47,580 nt of DNA from a bacterium. Lineage in GTDB: Bacteria > Patescibacteriota > Gracilibacteria > Peribacterales > Peribacteraceae. The stretch covers positions 1 through 47,580 of the forward strand of contig JAQCIJ010000005.1 in the NCBI GenBank assembly GCA_027592135.1, in the 5' to 3' direction. The position numbers and the translations under genes were made by a program. The notes beneath the pieces were generated by a model. It had not been told where the DNA came from, did no database searches, and saw nothing but the letters and a program-made list of their open reading frames with translations. Position 1 is the stretch's first letter; each line of letters opens with the position of its first letter. Of this stretch, positions 27,503 through 37,397 are shown piece by piece.

Positions 27503-30092
27503 ACAGTGCCTCTTTTCTCTCAGCAGTATTTGCAGCAACAATATCTGCGACTGCCTCCAGTGAAGCGATAACGTCGTTCATATTGTATGCGATACCATTT
27601 GCCTGTGTCGTCATATCTTGTATGCGATCCATAAGCACATCCCACTTGGGACCAAAGTCATTGATGCGATCTGACACTTTCTGCAAATCGTTTAGGCGAT
27701 CGATGACGGTATCCAAACGAGGTTCTAGATGTTTAACGGATTCAATAATGTCTATTATAGTGGAGAGTTGATCGAGATGATCGAGTTTTTTGAGTGAGGA
27801 GAGTTGATCGAGATGATCGAGTTTTTTGAGTGAGGAGAGTTGATCTTTCGTCTGACCTCCATACTCTGCTATCTTAGCAATATTTGTAGGAATACGTAAC
27901 ACACAACCAATATACGTGATAATGCGATGTACCACTGAATGTCCTTCTTCTGTATTGTTTACTTTAGTTGACATACTATCTAGTATCACACTCTTTTTTG
28001 AGGAAGTCAACGATTCCCCACACTGCAAAGCTGCATATTGCTCAGAAAAAAGATTTCGTGCGTATTCGTAGAGCTTCATATCAAAATGCAACAACCCTTC
28101 AATCATGGAAATTTCATCATGTGAAAGCTCATCACGCGCATTGTCTCCTCCTGTCACACGTCCAAAGCGTTCACCTTTCCACGGTAGAATATTTTTTCCA
28201 TCAAATGTTTCCGGTACAAAACCGTACAAGGCATGGAGAATCTCGAGGGATTTTTCAAATTCTTCTGTCAGCAGTACTGCATCGAATGTGCGAAGATGTT
28301 GCTTTGCTCTTAGCAAATTATATTCAGATAGTTCAAGATCTCTTGTTCCTGCAATCATTTGTGTGCTGCTATGGCCAAGCATCACAGCATTGCGAAAGAA
28401 ATTGTCTTCAATGAATTCTTTAAGAGGCAAATGTTTTGCTTGAGCAGCATAGGTATTTGACCCAATCCATGAAGTATGTGGTTGTGCTTGTATGTTTCGA
28501 TAATAGGAGATAAATCGTGCTACAGGGTCACGGAGCATAGTGATGTACGCATACGGTCCCTCAAGGAGGTTATGGATTCCATAGCCAAAATGATTTGTGA
28601 GAACATCGTACTTGCTCCACTTCTTTTGTTCTTGCCTCTTACGACGAAGAGAGAGATCGTGATAAGCATCAAGAAGGAATGCTGGGTTAATATTTGGCTG
28701 CCCAGAAAAATCCAAACGCAAACCTATACTTCGTACATTGCGACGAATGATATGACTCAGTGTTGTTCCTCCTGTCTTTTGTAAATGTAAAAAGAGCAAG
28801 GTTTTGTCGAGGGTTTTTCCAGATCCGTTTTCGTATTGATGATTATAGGTAGCAAGCGGATCCACCATAAATCTACTATGGAGCTCTGTCAGATTTGAGC
28901 AATCAAGATCTGGAGTATCGCCACGTGCACAAAGATCATCCATGATCCTTATTGCTTCTTCCATCTCCTGCTCTTGAGAGTCCTTTGCCCCCCAATACAG
29001 AAAGTGGCTGCGAAACGATGGAAGGATTGCATCTTGATACGAAGGCCTTGCATGTTTCCATGCACGCACCGAGCACAGCTCCCGTAATCGCCTTGTATCT
29101 GTGTTGTACTGCTGAATCGCTTGAGCAAGAAGATCTGGACTGCAAGGAGGAACAGTCGTCACTGCATCACGGACATCCTGCACCATTACTGTCTTAGAAG
29201 CGACGATCGGCCTCCCAGCGGCTATGTACTGACAAATAGAGCCACTGGCCGAGATTCCACCAGGAGGATTGCAATACCACACATTGACATCATACTGAGA
29301 CAGTTGAGCGACAACGTCCTTAAGGTGCGCGTGTGCGGTATCAAACGTAATCCACTCCTCATCACGAACTGCTTGATGTACCTTTTCCAGATACGCATCA
29401 TGTTCGTCTGTCATTTGTGCACTGGCATGAATATGTAAATGGACATTATTAATGTGTTTACATGCTTCGATGATGTCGAGTAAACCCCTGTTTGGATTTG
29501 CATGACCAAAGCAACCTACGTGCAGCTTCCCATCACTCTGCGAAAGAAGAGTAGTGCGCGTCGGATACCACTCAATGCCATGAGGAACTACTTCTACACA
29601 CTTCGCACCCATATCTTGTAAAGCAACAGAGGCTTCTTGGCCATGCACAACGATCTTGTCTGCCCTCTTGCACATAAACTTTTGGCAACGGCGAAAATGG
29701 AGATATGCACGCAGTCCATACTCTGGATTCCACGTATGCCACACCCAAAGTTGATTGCTACGACGATTGTGTCCTCTACGAACGTAGAGATACCGAAAGA
29801 GAAGGTAGCGCAAAAGGTTTGGCTGTGGGATGACTGTGTGCATCGTTATGTAAAACTGTAGTCCTCGCTTTTTGCAGTATCGGTGAATATTCCTGAGTTG
29901 AGCAAGAGTCATAATTCCAAACTCGTGCTGCACATGAATATGTGTACAGGGCTTTCCGTCGAGTTCGGAAAGATCCGATATAACCTGCATGCCCTGTGCC
30001 TGAGCTAGGAACATTGTATACGTTGCAATGCCGCATCGTGTGTCTTTACTGCTGCAGTACTGTACTATAGATGGATCATCTATTTCTGCCAT
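27489..30092 (-). CDS. Glycosyltransferase-sulfotransferase fusion with C-terminal coiled coil
   Basis: N-terminal GT (QHEFGIMTLAQLR; PPGGISASGSICQYIAAGRPIVASK); sulfotransferase LLFLHLQKTGGTTLSHIIRR and ITMLRDPVARFISYYRN; C-terminal heptad-like LDQLSSLKKLDHLDQL. Confidence 0.85.
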   Translation of the reverse strand: MAEIDDPSIVQYCSSKDTRCGIATYTMFLAQAQGMQVISDLSELDGKPCTHIHVQHEFGIMTLAQLRNIHRYCKKRGLQFYITMHTVIPQPNLLRYLLFRYLYVRRGHNRRSNQLWVWHTWNPEYGLRAYLHFRRCQKFMCKRADKIVVHGQEASVALQDMGAKCVEVVPHGIEWYPTRTTLLSQSDGKLHVGCFGHANPNRGLLDIIEACKHINNVHLHIHASAQMTDEHDAYLEKVHQAVRDEEWITFDTAHAHLKDVVAQLSQYDVNVWYCNPPGGISASGSICQYIAAGRPIVASKTVMVQDVRDAVTTVPPCSPDLLAQAIQQYNTDTRRLRELCSVRAWKHARPSYQDAILPSFRSHFLYWGAKDSQEQEMEEAIRIMDDLCARGDTPDLDCSNLTELHSRFMVDPLATYNHQYENGSGKTLDKTLLFLHLQKTGGTTLSHIIRRNVRSIGLRLDFSGQPNINPAFLLDAYHDLSLRRKRQEQKKWSKYDVLTNHFGYGIHNLLEGPYAYITMLRDPVARFISYYRNIQAQPHTSWIGSNTYAAQAKHLPLKEFIEDNFFRNAVMLGHSSTQMIAGTRDLELSEYNLLRAKQHLRTFDAVLLTEEFEKSLEILHALYGFVPETFDGKNILPWKGERFGRVTGGDNARDELSHDEISMIEGLLHFDMKLYEYARNLFSEQYAALQCGESLTSSKKSVILDSMSTKVNNTEEGHSVVHRIITYIGCVLRIPTNIAKIAEYGGQTKDQLSSLKKLDHLDQLSSLKKLDHLDQLSTIIDIIESVKHLEPRLDTVIDRLNDLQKVSDRINDFGPKWDVLMDRIQDMTTQANGIAYNMNDVIASLEAVADIVAANTAERKEALSTPH
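27762..27845. repeat. 36-bp tandem repeat, 2.3 copies, in coiled-coil coding region
   Basis: GGAGAGTTGATCGAGATGATCGAGTTTTTTGAGTGA twice (27762-27797, 27798-27833) plus a 12-bp partial; identical copies. Confidence 0.95.
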
Positions 30093-30095
30093 ACG

Positions 30096-30866
30096 TTATC
30101 GACGTACTGCAGTAAAAGTATTCCACTCTTCTTTAGGGTCTGACCATAAAATATCAACATGGTGGGTAGGCTCTAGAAGCCGTGTAATTTCTGTACGCGC
30201 GATTTCAAAATGCCACTCTCCACGTATTTCGTTAATCTTCTCTAAAAAATGTAGCGCTGCAAATTCTCTGAATATATTCACCTCACATCCTTCAACATCT
30301 ATCTTGAGCAGATCAATATGGTCAATGGCATTTTCTTGCAGAAAATCAGAAACAGAAATTCCTTCTGCCCATCTATGTGAGCCATCGCGAATGCGATCTT
30401 CTAATGCTGGCCTCAGTTTGCCAAAATCTGTGTGCGTTACTACTTCGACCGATGGATCTCCCAAATGTCCTAGCATTCCTTTTCTCGTGACAGAAATATT
30501 AGGGTACTCTTCGACATTCTTATCAAGAGACTGGGCAATCGCCCTAGCAAATGGGCCACAGATATGTTCGTTTCTCATCACCTCCAGACAATAGATGTTT
30601 GCCTCTGGCCATGCATGTGCACACATTCTGGTAAATGTTCCAATGTGTGCGCCTATATCCACAATAATCTTGGGTGAAAATCCACTCCTCTTCAGTGCTT
30701 GAACACCATAACAATCCTGTTGAATCACTTCGTTTACCACTCCTCTGTAGTGCTGCTCTCTCCGTGACTCCTCTCCAATCCAGATTTCCCCTATAGAAGT
30801 TGAATACGTGCTAATCTCTGCAGATTCTTTGTATCTTTGGCCGCGCATAGTTTGAAGAAGTGGCAT
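30096..30866 (-). CDS. FkbM-family methyltransferase
   Basis: PKIIVDIGAHIGTFTRMCAHAWPEANIYCLEVM; IDLLKIDVEGCEVNIFREF. Confidence 0.88.
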   Translation of the reverse strand: MPLLQTMRGQRYKESAEISTYSTSIGEIWIGEESRREQHYRGVVNEVIQQDCYGVQALKRSGFSPKIIVDIGAHIGTFTRMCAHAWPEANIYCLEVMRNEHICGPFARAIAQSLDKNVEEYPNISVTRKGMLGHLGDPSVEVVTHTDFGKLRPALEDRIRDGSHRWAEGISVSDFLQENAIDHIDLLKIDVEGCEVNIFREFAALHFLEKINEIRGEWHFEIARTEITRLLEPTHHVDILWSDPKEEWNTFTAVRR

Positions 30867-30993
30867 AAGGGTTCATTACCTTACAGCAGGTTAGACTGTT
30901 ACGCTACGAATCGATTCTTGGTTTTGCATTTGAATTCCCTTTTTCAATGAGATAAGGATTGCGAATGACCTTGCGTATGGAGATTTTTGCATG

Positions 30994-31770
30994 TTATGTA
31001 CGTCGAGTAGCTTTGAACAAATTCCAGTTTTCACTAGGTTTGGTCCATGTTATATCTAGATGATGAGTGGGGGTGAGTAGTCTTTCTAGTTCTGCCCTTG
31101 CGATGGAAAAGTGCCATTCTCCACGGATTTCGTTGATGTTTTTCATCCATCCCATTGCCACAAGTTCACGGAAGATATTTATCTCAGATCCTTCTACATC
31201 TATCTTGAGAAAATCGATAGAGGTAATGTTTTGCGAATCAATAAAATCGGCAACAGAGGTCGCCTCAGCCCAGCGATGTGTATTAGAGCGTATACTATCT
31301 TCGAGTACGAGATGGGGCTTCTCAAAATCATGCCCATAAACGACATCAGCATGTAGGTTTCCATATTGTCCTAAGAGGGCTTTGTGTAACACTGTAACAT
31401 TTGGCAATCCACTAGTATTTGCATCGAGGCTACGTGCTATCGCACGTGCAAATGGACCACAGAGATGATCATCCTTCATAACTTCCAGTGTGTAGATCTT
31501 CGCTTCGGGCCACGTATGAGCTGCATAGCATGTAAAAGAACCTATATGACCACCAATATCTACAATTGTTTTTGGCTCTAGGCCTTTGTCTTTTAGTAAT
31601 TGAACATCGTAACAATCATTTGTTATCACTTCATGTACTACTCCACAATAGTGCTCCAAACGAATAGGTTCCGCACCGATACATATATCGCCAATGTGTG
31701 TGTGACAGGGTTGAATATCATTGGATTCAATATACCGTGGAGCCAGTGTTTTTGATGACTTGAAAAGCAT
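30994..31770 (-). CDS. FkbM-family methyltransferase, paralog of 30096..30866
   Basis: PKTIVDIGGHIGSFTCYAAHTWPEAKIYTLEVMKDDHLCGPFARAIARSLD; IDFLKIDVEGSEINIFREL. Confidence 0.88.
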   Translation of the reverse strand: MLFKSSKTLAPRYIESNDIQPCHTHIGDICIGAEPIRLEHYCGVVHEVITNDCYDVQLLKDKGLEPKTIVDIGGHIGSFTCYAAHTWPEAKIYTLEVMKDDHLCGPFARAIARSLDANTSGLPNVTVLHKALLGQYGNLHADVVYGHDFEKPHLVLEDSIRSNTHRWAEATSVADFIDSQNITSIDFLKIDVEGSEINIFRELVAMGWMKNINEIRGEWHFSIARAELERLLTPTHHLDITWTKPSENWNLFKATRRT

Positions 31771-31806
31771 AGAGAATGAGGATAAACACCGTATAACAGA
31801 TATGAA

Positions 31807-32556
31807 CTAAACGCTAGGCACACTAGCAGTATACGTATCGAATAGTGCACATGCATGATCATAGAGTACTCTATCAAGTGCGATACGTGGTTCAATGGCA
31901 CGCTGAACATCGAGGGGAATATCGTTGTACACAGATCGGGTTTTTCGATAAGCATTTACATTGCGAGATGCATAGCTGATATCTTCCCATCCAAACATAT
32001 CTTGAAGAATAGAGAGCGATGTATCAAAATGTTCAGCGAGACCTACAAATGCACACTTCTCCATATTGGCTATTGCTGTAACGAGATGATCGTTTGTTAG
32101 CTCACCATAGCGAACCTGGAAACCTTTTGTGCCATTGAACACCCGCACCATATGATTATCTTTTAAAGCGTGGCCAAAAACTTTGGTTGTCAGAAATTCC
32201 AATAGACTGTCACCAATCTCTGTCTGTAAATGTGAGTTTTTCCAATATTCATATAAGGACACCACACGGTCTAGGGGCTCTCGAAGCATCGTAATATACA
32301 CAGATGGCTTACTGAGCATCGTATGGACACCATAGGGTAAATGCCCCATCAGCACATCGTGTTCCTGTAGAAGGTTTTGTCGTATTTTTTGTTGGAATGG
32401 CTCCATGGCCTCGAACCTTTCGATCACCCTCCAACCCCCTCTATATATCGATTCATTCATGTGGAAGGGTCTTTCAAACTGACGTTCTACAACCTCGCGT
32501 AGTGTTGTGCCACCGCATTTCTGCATGTGCATGTAGATGAGAATCTGTGGATCCAT
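31807..32556 (-). CDS. Sulfotransferase-family protein
   Basis: ILIYMHMQKCGGTTLREVVERQ; VYITMLREPLDRVVSLYEYW; start at MDPQ after the ABC ATPase stop. Confidence 0.85.
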   Translation of the reverse strand: MDPQILIYMHMQKCGGTTLREVVERQFERPFHMNESIYRGGWRVIERFEAMEPFQQKIRQNLLQEHDVLMGHLPYGVHTMLSKPSVYITMLREPLDRVVSLYEYWKNSHLQTEIGDSLLEFLTTKVFGHALKDNHMVRVFNGTKGFQVRYGELTNDHLVTAIANMEKCAFVGLAEHFDTSLSILQDMFGWEDISYASRNVNAYRKTRSVYNDIPLDVQRAIEPRIALDRVLYDHACALFDTYTASVPSV

Positions 32557-32557
32557 A

Positions 32558-33352
32558 TTATGCATTCTGTAGAATTGTAGAAGGCTTTTGCGCATCTTGT
32601 AGGTACTTTCCAGCAACAGTTGCTGGATCACCAATGCAATTGATTTCTCCATTTTTTAGATAAATACATCTATCTGCTAATTGTCTTACATAATCAACAG
32701 CATGTGTGACCAAAACAATAGTTGTACCCTCGTTTACACATTCTAGCAGTTTCGTGAAACACTTCTGTTTAAAAGCGATGTCCCCTGCTGCTAACACTTC
32801 ATCAATGAGAAGGATCTCCGGACGATTGAGATAGATACTTACCGAAAACGATAATCGTGCGTGCATTCCATTTGAGTAGTACTTTACAGGGGTATCGGCA
32901 AATGACTCCAACTCTGAAAAAGCAAGAATTTCTTCGAGTCTATCTTCTATTTCCCTCTTCTGTAGCCCCATAATCCCACCAGACAATACTATGTTTTCTC
33001 TTCCATTAAGTTCTGGGTGCATACCAAGTCCAGTACCTATAAGAGTCCCGACAGTTCCTTGTATAGTCACCTGCCCAGCTGTCGGTCGCGTCACACCAGC
33101 AAGTATGCGGATAAGTGTAGATTTGCCTGCTCCGTTTCTACCGATAACACCGATAATCTCGCCTTTCTGTACATCGAATGATACATCGCGTAACGCCCAA
33201 AATTCCCTCGATGGCTGCGGAACATGTCGACCACAACACCGTGAAAGGATGTGTGTTACCTCCTCCTTTATACTACGGCACATAGGGCGGTGATGCTCAC
33301 CTGTACGATAGCGCTTCGCAATATTTTCTACAGAAATAATAGGAGTACTCAT
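32558..33352 (-). CDS. Polysaccharide ABC transporter ATP-binding protein (Wzt/TagH-like)
   Basis: MSTPIISVENIAKRYRTGEH; GVIGRNGAGKSTLIRILAG; LSFSVSIYLNRPEILLIDEVLAAGD; start is an internal Met. Confidence 0.93.
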   Translation of the reverse strand: MSTPIISVENIAKRYRTGEHHRPMCRSIKEEVTHILSRCCGRHVPQPSREFWALRDVSFDVQKGEIIGVIGRNGAGKSTLIRILAGVTRPTAGQVTIQGTVGTLIGTGLGMHPELNGRENIVLSGGIMGLQKREIEDRLEEILAFSELESFADTPVKYYSNGMHARLSFSVSIYLNRPEILLIDEVLAAGDIAFKQKCFTKLLECVNEGTTIVLVTHAVDYVRQLADRCIYLKNGEINCIGDPATVAGKYLQDAQKPSTILQNA

Positions 33353-33372
33353 AGGAATAAAATCATAACACA

Positions 33373-34191
33373 CTACATAACATCGATGAATCGTGATTCT
33401 AGCTTTTGGAAGAGGGCGACCCCTCCTATCAATGTGAAAAGTACCACCCAAGAACTTACGATAAGCATCGTAAAAGGTATAGGTGTACCAGCAATGGCAG
33501 CGCGAGATATTTCTATAGTTGCAGCAACAGGATTCATCATACTGAGCCATTGCCAACGCTCGGACACAAGCGTTATAGGGTACATAACAGGCGTCAAAAA
33601 CATGAGTATTCTCAGCGCATAGGGAACAATAAACCCAACATCATGATACAGAGCATGTAGTACAGAAAGCCACAGACTTATACCAAAGGCAAACACTGCA
33701 AGGTACATCATGAGGGGGATGATCCACACTATGGTAATACTAGGAGGAACATCGAACCACAGTAGAAGAGTACAGAGTACTGCGAAGGAGAATACTGCAT
33801 CTACTAACTTCGATACAATAGAAGAAAAAGGTATGTAGAGCCTTGGAAAACTCATGCGGTGCAAGAGCTGGCGTGCAGTTACTAAGCTTACGGCTCCACT
33901 GTGCACCGCAGCAGTGAAGTACGTCCAAACAAGTATTCCTATGTATACAAAAACTGGATACGGAAGATCTGTAGAAGTTATCCCAACAAAATGATGAAAA
34001 ACGAGAGTGAAGACTAACATCTCTACAAAAGGCTGAATGACTATCCACGCAATTCCCACGACAGTTTGCTTATATCGCACAACGATATCTTTCCAGATTA
34101 GAAATCGTAACATGGATCGATGTTTCCACAGAGACCTGAAGTCTATGCTCCACCAACGTGTGACTGATGTATTTACTGTCGTATGAGACAT
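33373..34191 (-). CDS. Polysaccharide ABC transporter permease (Wzm/TagG-like)
   Basis: LRFLIWKDIVVRYKQTVVGIAWIVIQPFVEMLVFTLVF; six hydrophobic segments; adjacent to ATPase. Confidence 0.92.
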   Translation of the reverse strand: MSHTTVNTSVTRWWSIDFRSLWKHRSMLRFLIWKDIVVRYKQTVVGIAWIVIQPFVEMLVFTLVFHHFVGITSTDLPYPVFVYIGILVWTYFTAAVHSGAVSLVTARQLLHRMSFPRLYIPFSSIVSKLVDAVFSFAVLCTLLLWFDVPPSITIVWIIPLMMYLAVFAFGISLWLSVLHALYHDVGFIVPYALRILMFLTPVMYPITLVSERWQWLSMMNPVAATIEISRAAIAGTPIPFTMLIVSSWVVLFTLIGGVALFQKLESRFIDVM

Positions 34192-34196
34192 GGAAA

Positions 34197-35789
34197 TTAG
34201 GGAGTAGGATCTTCAAGATACCATACTTCAAATGCATCAATATATTGATGATCTATAATCGAAGAACGCTGTATTTTTTCATATGGTTTTTCATTACGAC
34301 TACCATCCCGTTTATCTGCATCTATCACTGAAAGTGGGCCTACAGATCTAGTGTCCTTATCCACAAATCTGAGATCATTTGGCCCAAATATCACGACGAA
34401 TTTGTGTAACGACAAGGCTTGTTCTTCATATTCAGGGTAGTGCACACGGGAACGATACGGCGAAATGGCATTCTGCTCTCCCATGAGAAACATCATAGCG
34501 TATGATGTCCAATAATCGCTAAATCCTCCGTGAACATCGTGCTCTTGCATGAATGCATGAATGGCAGCAGCAGTGTGCGACGGTACAAATATATTTCTCG
34601 GAAGCACTGACTGACGTATGACTTTACTATTGGGTATGGATAACGACATGACCAAGGCAAGAATGACCGATATACCAAAATACGACCATCTGCGTACGAT
34701 ATTCAGAAGCCCTAGCGCAATGAGCACAGACAAGGATGGCAAAGCCATAAGAGCGTATCGAGCTTGTCCAGGATTCACAGCTGGACGGAAAAATAATGCA
34801 ATACAGAAGAGGAGTGCTGGTAGTAGAAATATATATACAGCGATCTCTTTTTCTCCTAAGGACATCGTCTGGAAGGGTGCTACACACTCTTTGCGGTTTT
34901 CATAAAAAAATACCAACAGCGCTAGGAGGAGAATGCCACATGAGACCCACCAAAGAAAAGCATACCCATAGATCGGCCTAACACCGAGAAGGGTTGGCAA
35001 AACAAGAGTAAAAGTACTCCAGAGAGAGTCAAAGCTCGGTAGTAATACTCCGTGCACTTGAGAGAAAGGTCGAGCAGAGGAAGACAAGATGCCAATAAGA
35101 AGTGGCAGCGATCCAACCACACACCCTAGTAGTAACACGCCCAATTGCTTGCAGATCAATTGCCATTTTGCCTTCGAGAACAAGAGGAGAGTAACAACCG
35201 TTACGAGAAATATAGAGCTTGTAATCATGACCCAAAGGTTCAACCCCAATAAAACTCCAACGATACACAACCGTAGCACATAGTCTTTTTTATTCTGCAT
35301 TAGTGTACCTGTCACAAGAAGAAGGGACACTGCAGCCAATGGCATAGATATACTGTAATGAACAAAAAAACCCAGATCCATAAAGAAGTAATTTGGCAAT
35401 GCAAGAATCAGTAAAGAAAGTACAGCCACAGATCTACCCCAGAGTCTTTGTACTAAGAGTGTATGGACAATCAATGTAAGGAAGATACTTAAGAGAAAGG
35501 GTGCATAGAGAGCCAAGACGTTACTCTGCCCGAACAGAAATAGGAAAGGTACTGCTGCAAAAGCGTATGCACTAGAAACGTATGAAACAGGAAAAGAAAA
35601 GAGTTGAAGTTTGCCGTGCATCATTCGCACTGCGTCTAGACCAAAGATCGCCTTATCGGAATTGAATCCTACAGCTTCTGGATACAAGAAATATACTTGA
35701 GCACCACATGCTGCAAGCACCAAGACTACTACAAGTAGTGCAAATAGTTTTCCTTGGAGCCATAAAGGTGTCGGATATCCTTTTCGCAT
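34197..35789 (-). CDS. Polytopic glycosyltransferase (GT39/PMT-like)
   Basis: 530 aa, many TM segments; NSDKAIFGLDAVRMMHGKLQLFSFPVSYVSSAYAF N-terminal loop. Confidence 0.7.
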   Translation of the reverse strand: MRKGYPTPLWLQGKLFALLVVVLVLAACGAQVYFLYPEAVGFNSDKAIFGLDAVRMMHGKLQLFSFPVSYVSSAYAFAAVPFLFLFGQSNVLALYAPFLLSIFLTLIVHTLLVQRLWGRSVAVLSLLILALPNYFFMDLGFFVHYSISMPLAAVSLLLVTGTLMQNKKDYVLRLCIVGVLLGLNLWVMITSSIFLVTVVTLLLFSKAKWQLICKQLGVLLLGCVVGSLPLLIGILSSSARPFSQVHGVLLPSFDSLWSTFTLVLPTLLGVRPIYGYAFLWWVSCGILLLALLVFFYENRKECVAPFQTMSLGEKEIAVYIFLLPALLFCIALFFRPAVNPGQARYALMALPSLSVLIALGLLNIVRRWSYFGISVILALVMSLSIPNSKVIRQSVLPRNIFVPSHTAAAIHAFMQEHDVHGGFSDYWTSYAMMFLMGEQNAISPYRSRVHYPEYEEQALSLHKFVVIFGPNDLRFVDKDTRSVGPLSVIDADKRDGSRNEKPYEKIQRSSIIDHQYIDAFEVWYLEDPTP

Positions 35790-35819
35790 ATGTAGGTAAT
35801 ACTGTATAACATTCTAAGT
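35790..35819. promoter_or_regulatory. 30-bp divergent promoter region
   Basis: Minus TATTAC (35796-35801) 6 nt from ATG; plus TATAAC (35805-35810) 9 nt from ATG. Confidence 0.45.
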
Positions 35820-36581
35820 ATGCACCATACTTGCAACTCTATGCGAATGAAGACTCAAAACAAATTGCACCCAGTACTAACGTTAGTACTCCCCTGCTAC
35901 AACGAAGGAGAGCACTTTGCAGGTAGTATGAAAAATATACTCAATACCCTCTCGTTGTTGAATATAGCATGTGAGATCATCCTCATAGATGACTGTAGTA
36001 CAGACACAACTCCAGATCTCCTCAAGGTATTTCAGAAAGAATCCCATACCATACCTATATACGTTATATATCACACAAAGAATCAAGGACGTGGTGCTAC
36101 TGTTGAGGAAGGCTTGCAGTTAGCGAAGGGGAGTATAGTAGGTTTTATGGATATAGACTGTGAAGTCAGCCCTACCTATATACCAGAAGCATTGAAGGTA
36201 TTGCAGGATGACTCTGTAGACTTTGTTCTTGCTCAACGTCTTTACAGCTTACAGTGGTACAACATTCATCGCGCTATAATGACTACTCTCTATCATTTAC
36301 TCGTACGACTGATCCTTCGTATTCCTTCTTTTGATACTGAGGCAGGATTCAAGTTCTTTCGACGTGATAGCATCCTTCCTATCCTTGCACACACACAAGA
36401 CCGACACTGGTTCTGGGACACGGAAATCGTCGTGCGTGTGTATGATGCAGGACTGAAGATCTACAATATGCCTGTAAGATTTAAGCGAAACCCTAACAAA
36501 ACGAGCACCGTTCGATTCATGCGAGATTCTTGGCGCTCTCTGAAGGCACTACTACACTTCCATCGCTACCGTGAAATATGA
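35820..36581 (+). CDS. Glycosyltransferase family 2 (dolichyl-phosphate-mannose synthase-like)
   Basis: LTLVLPCYNEGEHFAGSMKNIL; IILIDDCSTDTTPDLL; NQGRGATVEEGLQLAKGSIVGFMDID. Confidence 0.9.
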   Translation: MHHTCNSMRMKTQNKLHPVLTLVLPCYNEGEHFAGSMKNILNTLSLLNIACEIILIDDCSTDTTPDLLKVFQKESHTIPIYVIYHTKNQGRGATVEEGLQLAKGSIVGFMDIDCEVSPTYIPEALKVLQDDSVDFVLAQRLYSLQWYNIHRAIMTTLYHLLVRLILRIPSFDTEAGFKFFRRDSILPILAHTQDRHWFWDTEIVVRVYDAGLKIYNMPVRFKRNPNKTSTVRFMRDSWRSLKALLHFHRYREI

Positions 36582-36626
36582 TCGTACGTATTTGGTGTAC
36601 CTGCCATACATACAAGGCACACATCA

Positions 36627-37397
36627 TTACCGTATCGCCGTTGCAACAATGAGGCAACTAGAACCAAAAGATATACGGCTACCTGCGCAAATCTTGCGCC
36701 GCTCATTTTGCAGCATTTTTTTTAACATGATATTTTTTGAGAGATAGTCTTCTTGTTTTGCTTTAGGTTTCCATCCAAATACCGATGGAATTGTACGTAG
36801 ACTCATGATAGGCAATGGTAACATCGAAAAGAAGTAGGTTGCGTAGTCTATGGAAAACCCCGCTCGTTCCAGTACATCTTGTAATGATAACAATGTATAG
36901 CGTCGCTTGTGTCCTGCACGAAGATCTTCATACGACCAAAGCCAACGCATGGCTGGTACTGTAATATACAGTTTGCCATTTGGCTTGAGCCCTCTGTGTA
37001 GACACGTAAGGAATTCCTCATCATTGTCTATATGTTCAAGTACATCCAGTAAGCACACGGACCCCATGGAAGACTGTTGAATATCTGCGTCTTCAAAACG
37101 TGATTGTATGATGCTACGCACACCACGTTCTCTTGCATATTTACCCCCCTGTATATCTGGCTCTACGAGAACACTTTCTACACCTGCACGCTGTGCAGTA
37201 AAAGCAAAATACCCATTGCCACCACCAATATCATACATAGGCTCGGAAGGCGGATACTGTTGGAATAGATCTAAAAGTACATTTGCACGATGCTGAAACC
37301 AATAGGAGTCGTCTTCTACTGATCGAAAAAATACAGTGCCGTCCACAGGGTAGGAAACTGATGTATTATGCTTTTTCATAGTGAGCAATAGCAGCAT
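36627..37397 (-). CDS. Class I SAM-dependent methyltransferase
   Basis: MYDIGGGNGYFAFTAQRAGVESVLVEPD; VCLLDVLEHIDNDEEFL; start probably MKKHNTS at ~37379. Confidence 0.85.
   Translation of the reverse strand: MLLLLTMKKHNTSVSYPVDGTVFFRSVEDDSYWFQHRANVLLDLFQQYPPSEPMYDIGGGNGYFAFTAQRAGVESVLVEPDIQGGKYARERGVRSIIQSRFEDADIQQSSMGSVCLLDVLEHIDNDEEFLTCLHRGLKPNGKLYITVPAMRWLWSYEDLRAGHKRRYTLLSLQDVLERAGFSIDYATYFFSMLPLPIMSLRTIPSVFGWKPKAKQEDYLSKNIMLKKMLQNERRKICAGSRISFGSSCLIVATAIR

Noticed and set aside
27762-27845. Possible CRISPR array
   Set aside because: Contiguous 36-bp tandem copies without spacers, in-frame inside a coding sequence.
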